The notes under the pieces are model-generated. The model did no database searches and was not told the DNA's origin. It was given only the letters and a program-made list of their open reading frames with translations. This document shows, piece after piece, positions 58,771 through 64,000 of a stretch of 64,000 nucleotides of DNA. Positions within the stretch are counted from its first letter, which is position 1, and each line of letters opens with the position of its first letter. The translations under genes were made by a program, and so were the position numbers. Source of the stretch: Micromonospora sp. H61 (GTDB lineage Bacteria > Actinomycetota > Actinomycetes > Mycobacteriales > Micromonosporaceae). The DNA is taken from positions 34,538 through 98,537 of the forward strand of contig NZ_JAGPXY010000018.1 of the NCBI RefSeq assembly GCF_018070325.1. The letters run 5' to 3'.

Positions 58771-58805
58771 TCGCTGCGCTCGGCGCCGGCACTGTCGCTG
58801 CGCTC
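58771..58805 (-). repeat. Direct repeat GAGCGCAGCGA between permease genes
   Basis: Two copies of GAGCGCAGCGA (minus strand; 58795-58805 and 58771-58781). The first overlaps the dppB stop codon; the second leads into the dppC ribosome-binding site. GAGCGCAGCGA-type sequences recur at gene junctions in Micromonosporaceae, as far as I recall. Confidence 0.65.
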
Positions 58806-59742
58806 ACTCATAGCGGATCCTCGGGTCGAGTACGGCGTACAGGACGTCCACCACCAGGTTCGAGACCAGGTAGACCACGACGAGCACGCTGACGATGCCC
58901 ACCACCAGGGGGCCGTCCTCGGTGCGGATGCCGCGGAAGAGGTTGAAGCCCACGCCGGGGATGTTGAAGACGCCCTCGGTGATGATCGCGCCGCTCATCA
59001 GGTTGCCCAGTTCCACACCGAGGAAGGTGACCACCGGGATCAGCGAGTTGCGCAGCACGTGGACGACGACGATGCGCCGCTTGACCAGACCCTTGGACCG
59101 GGCGGTCCGGACGTAGTCGGCGCGCAGGTTCTCCGCCACCGAGGCCCGGGTGAGTCGCAGGGCGGTCGCCAGCGACAGCGAGCCGAGCACGATGCCCGGC
59201 AGCAGGAGCGCGTAGAACGTCGGGTCGGAGCCGGCGGTGGGTGGGAAGAGCTGCCACTTGACGCCCAGGAAGTACTGCGCCAGCGGCGCCAGCACGATGG
59301 TCGGGATGCCCAGCACCAGCAGGGTCAGCACCAGCGTCGAGTTGTCGAAGATGCTGGCCCGGCGGATCCCGGCGAGCACCCCGGCGGTGACGCCGAAGAT
59401 GATCGCCACGGCGAGCGCGATGAGCGCGAGCCGCACGGTGACCGGCCAGGCCTGCTGGAGGATGTCCCCGATGCTCCGACCGGTGAGCGACTCGCCCAGG
59501 TTGCCCTGGAGCAGGTCCTTCACGTAGTCGAAGTAGCGGTAGAAGAAGCCGCCGACGCCCGTCTGATCCAGGTTGTACTTCTCGGTCAGGTAGGCCCGTT
59601 GGGCTGGCGTCACCGGCCGTTCGCCGGCGAGCGCCTGGATCGGGTCGCCCTGCCCGGCGAATGTCAGCGCGTAGACGATCAGGGTGGTCCCGAAGAACGC
59701 CAGGACCATCTGCAGTAGGCGCCGCAGGATGTAGCGGAACAT
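58804..59742 (-). CDS. dppB: Peptide ABC transporter permease, DppB-like, operon 2
   Basis: 312 residues, six transmembrane helices, starting MFRYILRRLLQMVLAFFGTTLIVYALTFAGQGDPIQAL. The EAA motif is ADYVRTARSKGLVKRRIVVVHVLRNSLIPVV and the C-terminus is LDPRIRYE as in operon 1. It forms the pore with DppC. ATG 59742; upstream is a 197-bp gap with a large hairpin after the binding-protein gene. Confidence 0.93.
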   Translation of the reverse strand: MFRYILRRLLQMVLAFFGTTLIVYALTFAGQGDPIQALAGERPVTPAQRAYLTEKYNLDQTGVGGFFYRYFDYVKDLLQGNLGESLTGRSIGDILQQAWPVTVRLALIALAVAIIFGVTAGVLAGIRRASIFDNSTLVLTLLVLGIPTIVLAPLAQYFLGVKWQLFPPTAGSDPTFYALLLPGIVLGSLSLATALRLTRASVAENLRADYVRTARSKGLVKRRIVVVHVLRNSLIPVVTFLGVELGNLMSGAIITEGVFNIPGVGFNLFRGIRTEDGPLVVGIVSVLVVVYLVSNLVVDVLYAVLDPRIRYE

Positions 59743-59892
59743 GCTTAGCAGTCTCTCCGGAAATGTGCGAAAGGGTCGCAGGACGGCATCTCTGGTCGTA
59801 CCCGAAATATCCGAGACGTGCCGTCCGGCCCGGGGGAGCCGGCACCACCGACGCCGGGCACGCTGCTGCGGCCCGGCCCCGGTGGTGCGGTC

Positions 59893-59926
59893 CGGGCCAT
59901 CCGGGCGTCGTCGCCCGGATGGCCCG
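59893..59926 (-). promoter_or_regulatory. Strong hairpin between binding-protein and permease genes, operon 2
   Basis: CGGGCCATCCGGGCG (59893-59907) pairs perfectly with CGCCCGGATGGCCCG (59912-59926) around TCGT. It starts 13 bp after the binding-protein stop, with no U-tract. It parallels the hairpins at 3150 and 38076. Confidence 0.75.
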
Positions 59927-59939
59927 CACCATGGTCAGC

Positions 59940-61541
59940 TCAGCTGGCTGCTTCGATCTTGACGAGGTTGACCCGCTGGAACAGGTCCATCTCCACGTTC
60001 TTGACCTTGGACGAGTGGCCGAACACGTTCTCGCCGAAGCGGAGCGGGATCACCGGCATGTCCTTGGCCAGGATGTCCTCCGCCTGCTGGTACTTGGCGA
60101 TCGCCTCGTCCTGCGTCTTGGCGGCGGAACCCTCCTTGACCAGCTTGTCGAACTCCGGGTTGCTGTAGCCGTAGTAGTTCGACGAGCCGTTCGTGCTGTA
60201 CAGCGGGCCGAGGTAGTCCTCCATGGTCGGGTAGTCCATGACCCAACCCATCCGGAACGCACCCACCGGCGTCTTCTTCTCGACCTTGGTCAGCAGGTCG
60301 GCGAACTTCGGCTCGGCCGAGCCGACCGCGTCGACGCCCAGGTTGGCCTTGAGCTGGTTGACAGTGGCGTCGACCCAGTCCTTGTGCCCGCCGTCGCCGT
60401 TGTACGAGATGACGATCTTCGACGGACCGCCGGCGGCCTGGTAGAGCTTCTTGGCCTCGGTCGGGTTGAACTCGGCGGCCTTGCCCGCGGTGTTCTCCCG
60501 GTAGCCCGGCAGGACCGGCGAGACGAACGAACGCGCCGACGTCTGCGAACCCTTGAAGACCGACTTGGTGATCTCGTCACGGTCGATCGCCATCGAGATG
60601 GCCTTGCGCACGTCCGGGCTGCTGTAGTCCTTGTCGAACGTCGGGAACGCGAGGAACTGGAACGACGACATCGGGCTGGTCCTGTACCGGTCACCCAGGT
60701 CGCTCGGCGCGGTGCTCAGGCTCTCGGTCGGGATCGTGGGCAGCACGTCCAGGTTGTCCGCCAGGACGTCCGCGTAGGCCGCGGTGAGCTGCTGGTAGAT
60801 CCGGAACTCGATGTTCTTGACCTTGGGCTTCTCGCCCGGGTACGCGTCGTAGCGCTCGACGTCGATCTTGCTGTCGTGCTGCCAGGTGCCCTTCATCTTG
60901 AAGGGGCCCTGCCCGATCGGCGCCTGCTCGTAGGAGTCCTTGAGCACGCCCGGGGCCGAGAATGCGGCGTCCGGCATCGGGTAGAACGAGGTGTAACCGA
61001 GCACCGTCTTGAAGTCGATGTACGGCTCGGAGAGCGTCACGGTGAAGGTGAGGTCGTCGACCTTCTTCAGACCGGACATCTCCTTGGCCTTGGGCGTCTT
61101 GCCCTGCAGGTCCGCGTAGCCAGCGATCTTCTCGAAGAAGTAGTTGCTGTCCTGACCGTTGGGGGCGTACGCGCCGTAGTTCCACGCGTTGACGTAGTCC
61201 TCGGACGTGACCTTCTCGCCGTTGTGGAAGGTGAAGCCGTCCTTGAGCTTGATCGTCCAGACCTTGTTGTCGGACGAGGTGATCGACTGCGCTGCGACCT
61301 CGTACGGCTTGTTCTGGGCGTCGTAGTCGACGAGCGGGCTGAACAGGCCGGTGAGCACCTGCGCGCCGGACACCTCGGTGGTGTTTGTGGGAACCAGGTG
61401 CTTCGGCTCGGCGATCTGAATGCTGACCACCGAACTGTCGCTGCCACCGGATCCACCGTCTCCGCCGCTGCCGCAGGCCGCGAGGCCCAGCGTCACCGCG
61501 AGCGGGAGGGCGGTCCAGGCGGCGAGTCTACGAACTCGCAT
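59940..61541 (-). CDS. Peptide ABC transporter substrate-binding lipoprotein (family 5), operon 2
   Basis: 533 residues. The lipoprotein signal ends in LAAC (Cys23), followed by a Gly/Ser linker. Family-5 fold with HLVPTNTTEVSGAQVLTGLFSPLVDY, FHNGEKVTSEDYVNAWNYGAYAPNG and SMAIDRDEITKSVF. It shares the general scheme of the operon 1 protein but has diverged enough to suggest a different ligand range. First gene of a five-gene minus-strand operon. ATG 61541 with TGAGGAGGCTC upstream. Confidence 0.93.
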   Translation of the reverse strand: MRVRRLAAWTALPLAVTLGLAACGSGGDGGSGGSDSSVVSIQIAEPKHLVPTNTTEVSGAQVLTGLFSPLVDYDAQNKPYEVAAQSITSSDNKVWTIKLKDGFTFHNGEKVTSEDYVNAWNYGAYAPNGQDSNYFFEKIAGYADLQGKTPKAKEMSGLKKVDDLTFTVTLSEPYIDFKTVLGYTSFYPMPDAAFSAPGVLKDSYEQAPIGQGPFKMKGTWQHDSKIDVERYDAYPGEKPKVKNIEFRIYQQLTAAYADVLADNLDVLPTIPTESLSTAPSDLGDRYRTSPMSSFQFLAFPTFDKDYSSPDVRKAISMAIDRDEITKSVFKGSQTSARSFVSPVLPGYRENTAGKAAEFNPTEAKKLYQAAGGPSKIVISYNGDGGHKDWVDATVNQLKANLGVDAVGSAEPKFADLLTKVEKKTPVGAFRMGWVMDYPTMEDYLGPLYSTNGSSNYYGYSNPEFDKLVKEGSAAKTQDEAIAKYQQAEDILAKDMPVIPLRFGENVFGHSSKVKNVEMDLFQRVNLVKIEAAS

Positions 61542-62022
61542 TGAGCCTCCTCATCTCCTCACGCTGCGCAGTCAGGCCCGACGCTGGGTTACGCTGCGCA
61601 ACAAGCGGTAACGGTAGGTCGGCGACGGGCCTTCGACAACGACGCGGTTGCGAGTGAGTAACGGTCCGGGGGTGCCCCTCTTGTCGGGGACGAGCGAATC
61701 TGCTAGCCCAGGCCGGGTTTAGCGGCGGTGGCCTGCGGAAATCGCGATGGTTGACGGCGCGTTTGGCCCCGCTCGGCCGTCCCAGCGCCGCCTGGGGCAG
61801 GCGTCCGGTCTCCGCAGTACCGACTCGGCCTGTCTGGTTCGACCGTGATCGAACCCACAGATCGTCACCGAAAGTGACTAGCAACACCTCACACACGGTT
61901 ACCCCAGCGGCGGTCACCCCACCGTGGCCGGCCGGCCCGATGACCGCCCCACCGAAGCGGGCGGCGGACGGCCCGAGCGAGGTCGTCTGATCCGCAGGCG
62001 GTGGCCGTGAGACGATCTGGTC
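61542..62022. other. Divergent promoter region between peptide operon 2 and folD
   Basis: 481 bp. Near the binding-protein gene, ACGCTGCGCA occurs twice (near 61560 and 61590), and GGTTACG, GGTAACGG and GAGTAACGG half-sites follow by 61665. GTAAC-type half-sites can be regulator targets, but no dyad is convincing. Close to folD, ACGATCT lies just before the start and could be a leaderless -10. Nothing else is clear. Confidence 0.4.
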
Positions 62023-62883
62023 GTGACGGCGACGCTTCTGGACGGCAAGGCAACCGCAGCGGAGATCAAGGACGAGCTGCGCATCCGGGTGAAGGCACTC
62101 GCGGAACGCGGCATCACTCCAGGGCTCGGCACGGTCCTGGTCGGGGCGGACCCGGGCAGCCAGGCGTACGTCAACGGCAAGCACCGCGACTGCGCCGAGG
62201 TGGGCATCGCCTCGATCCGCCGCGAACTGCCTGCCGACGCCACCCAACAGCAGGTCGACGACGTGCTGGCCGAGCTGAACGCCGACCCGGCGTGCCACGG
62301 CTACATCGTTCAGCTGCCGCTGCCGGCCCACCTGGACACCCAGCGGGTGCTGGAGTTGATCGACCCGGACAAGGACGCCGACGGCCTGCACCCGGTCAAC
62401 CTGGGTCGGCTCGTGCTCGGCTACGACGGTCCGCTGCCGTGCACGCCGCGCGGCATCGTCGAGTTGCTCCGCCGGCACGACGTGGCGCTGCGCGGGGCCA
62501 CCGTCGCGGTGGTCGGTCGCGGCAACACGGTTGGCCGACCGCTCGGCCTGCTGCTCACCAGGCGCAGCGAGAACGCCACTGTCACCCTCTGCCACACCGG
62601 CACCCTCGACCTCGCCTCGCACACCCGGGCCGCCGACATCGTCATCGTCGCGGCCGGCGTACCGGGTCTGCTCACCGCCGACATGATCAACCCCGGCGCT
62701 GTGGTGGTGGACGTCGGCATCACCCGCGTGATCGGCGCGGACGGCAAGGGCCGCTACACCGGCGACGTGGACCCGGAGGTGGCCGAGACGGCCGGCGCGC
62801 TGGTCCCCATGCCCGGCGGCGTGGGCCCGATGACCCGGGCCATGCTGCTCACCAACGTCGTCGAGCGCGCCGAGCGCGGCTGA
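62023..62883 (+). CDS. folD: Methylenetetrahydrofolate dehydrogenase/methenyltetrahydrofolate cyclohydrolase FolD
   Basis: 286 residues. Conserved FolD motifs: the catalytic Lys in [47 protein letters not shown], the NADP-binding [16 protein letters not shown] and the C-terminal [15 protein letters not shown]. It interconverts 5,10-methylene-THF and 10-formyl-THF, supplying formyl groups to PurN and PurH. The usual VGRSxxVG loop has GN in place of the usual Ser-x. GTG 62023 is likely leaderless. It lies 139 bp before mdh. Confidence 0.95.
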   Translation: MTATLLDGKATAAEIKDELRIRVKALAERGITPGLGTVLVGADPGSQAYVNGKHRDCAEVGIASIRRELPADATQQQVDDVLAELNADPACHGYIVQLPLPAHLDTQRVLELIDPDKDADGLHPVNLGRLVLGYDGPLPCTPRGIVELLRRHDVALRGATVAVVGRGNTVGRPLGLLLTRRSENATVTLCHTGTLDLASHTRAADIVIVAAGVPGLLTADMINPGAVVVDVGITRVIGADGKGRYTGDVDPEVAETAGALVPMPGGVGPMTRAMLLTNVVERAERG

Positions 62884-63022
62884 CCCGCACATCGGCGGCG
62901 CCGAACCAGGACGGCGGTGACGTTCGCCCCATCCCGGCGATGGCCGCCGCCCCTGGCCTGATCGGTGCCAGGATGACTGATACGGTCCGGAAAACCGACT
63001 GGTATCAGGGAGTGGGACGACC

Positions 63023-63973
63023 ATGGGTAAGAAGGTCACTGTCGTCGGGGCTGGCTTCTACGGCTCCACCACCGCACAGCGCCTGGCCGAGTACGACGTC
63101 TTCGACACCGTAGTGATCACCGACATCGTGGAGGGCAAGCCCGCGGGCCTCGCGCTCGACCTCAACCAGTCCCGGGCCATCGAGGGCTTCGAGACGAAGG
63201 TGGTCGGCGTGACCACCGGCCCCAACGGTGAGGGCTACGAGAGCATCGAGGGCTCCGACGTCGTCGTGATCACCGCTGGTCTGCCGCGCAAGCCCGGCAT
63301 GAGCCGGATGGACCTGCTGGAGACCAACGCCAAGATCGTCCGCCAGGTCGCCGAGAACGTCGCCAAGTACGCCCCGAACGCCGTCGTCATCGTGGTCTCC
63401 AACCCGCTGGACGAGATGACCGCGCTGGCCCAGCTCGCCACCCAGTTCCCGAAGAACCGGGTGCTCGGCCAGGCCGGCATGCTCGACACCGCGCGGTTCA
63501 GCAACTTCGTCGCCGAGGCGCTGAACGTGCCGGTGGCCTCGGTCCGCACGCTGACCCTGGGCTCGCACGGCGACACCATGGTCCCGGTGCCGTCGAAGAG
63601 CACCGTCAACGGCAAGCCGCTGCGCGACGCCATGCCGGCCGAGCAGATCGAGGAACTGGTCGTCAAGACCCGCAACGGTGGCGCCGAGGTGGTCGCGCTG
63701 CTCAAGACCGGGTCGGCCTACTACGCCCCGTCCGCCGCCGCGGCCCGGATGGCGAAGGCCGTCGCGGAGGACTCCGGCGAGGTCATGCCGGTCTGCGCCT
63801 GGGTCGACGGCGAGTACGGCATCTCCGGTGTCTACCTGGGTGTCGAGGCCGAGATCGGCGCCGAGGGCGTCAAGCGGGTCGTCGAGACCGACCTGGACGC
63901 CGACGAGCGCGCCAGCCTCCTGGAGGCCGCCGAAGCCGTCCGCGCCAAGCAGGGCGACATCTCCAGCATGTAG
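63023..63973 (+). CDS. mdh: Malate dehydrogenase (LDH-like, type 3)
   Basis: 316 residues. The NAD-binding motif is VTVVGAGFYGSTTAQRLAEYD. Substrate-binding Arg residues are in GLPRKPGMSRMDLLETN, and catalytic Asp and His are in LDTARF and TLGSHGDTMVPVPS. This is the lactate dehydrogenase-like MDH class rather than the mycobacterial dimeric class. It oxidises malate to oxaloacetate in the TCA cycle. ATG 63023 has AGGGAG upstream, and the TAG stop is followed by window-end sequence. Confidence 0.95.
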   Translation: MGKKVTVVGAGFYGSTTAQRLAEYDVFDTVVITDIVEGKPAGLALDLNQSRAIEGFETKVVGVTTGPNGEGYESIEGSDVVVITAGLPRKPGMSRMDLLETNAKIVRQVAENVAKYAPNAVVIVVSNPLDEMTALAQLATQFPKNRVLGQAGMLDTARFSNFVAEALNVPVASVRTLTLGSHGDTMVPVPSKSTVNGKPLRDAMPAEQIEELVVKTRNGGAEVVALLKTGSAYYAPSAAAARMAKAVAEDSGEVMPVCAWVDGEYGISGVYLGVEAEIGAEGVKRVVETDLDADERASLLEAAEAVRAKQGDISSM

Positions 63974-64000
63974 TTCCCCCGAACCACAGCACCAGCGAAG

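Overview
This is a high-GC chromosomal window from an actinomycete, most likely a member of the Micromonosporaceae (Micromonospora or Salinispora type). The assignment rests on very high third-position GC, a WhiB-family protein beside a BldM-like regulator, groES-groEL under CIRCE operators, several probably leaderless genes, and dispersed intergenic palindromes built around GATCATGAAGTT. I see no rRNA, tRNA, CRISPR array, prophage or insertion sequence. It reads as conserved core chromosome, and most of the novelty is in regulatory DNA.

Layout, left to right. (1) 1-4305, minus: a xylose-type sugar ABC operon (binding lipoprotein, ATPase, permease) ending in a ROK repressor that runs off the left edge. 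(2) 4485-10290: YbaK deacylase and a methyltransferase, then groES-groEL1 and a membrane molybdopterin oxidoreductase. (3) 10577-17989: a secreted lysozyme-like protein preceded by three evenly spaced promoter-like motifs, a WhiB3/WblA protein, a BldM-like regulator, a DUF5319 protein, guaB, guaB3 and an exported sugar isomerase-like protein. (4) 18193-25759: two tandem M1 peptidase lipoproteins, an LCP ligase, a ChoD-like GMC oxidoreductase and guaA. (5) 25767-35843: a PspC protein, two adjacent bis-NUDIX proteins, convergent pssA and psd, then a PspC membrane/kinase/response-regulator cluster. (6) 36424-42157, plus: a complete peptide ABC operon. (7) 42328-55633: chorismate mutase with a Phe/Tyr attenuator, pcrA, two M23 peptidases, a stand-alone B12-binding protein, sucCD, two DUF4190-like proteins, a PerM-like protein, purN and purH. 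(8) 55751-61541, minus: a second peptide ABC operon. (9) folD and mdh.

Functionally the window combines purine synthesis (guaB, guaB3, guaA, purN, purH, with folD supplying one-carbon units), TCA enzymes (sucCD, mdh), phospholipid synthesis (pssA, psd), chaperones, nutrient import and envelope maintenance. Regions 2-4 and 7 resemble two M. tuberculosis neighbourhoods (around guaB2/groEL1, and around uvrD1/sucCD/purNH) that lie far apart in that genome.

The strongest new-looking signals are: an apparent ribosome-mediated attenuator in front of chorismate mutase (leader peptide with FYFYY, mutually exclusive hairpins, U-tract terminator); three GGAAT-N18-GTTACA motifs at exactly 90-bp intervals upstream of a secreted cell-wall-type protein; strong hairpins just 3' of the binding-protein gene in all three ABC operons; a psd fused to a methyltransferase-like domain; and bis-NUDIX paralogues whose N-terminal domains have each lost a different metal-binding glutamate.
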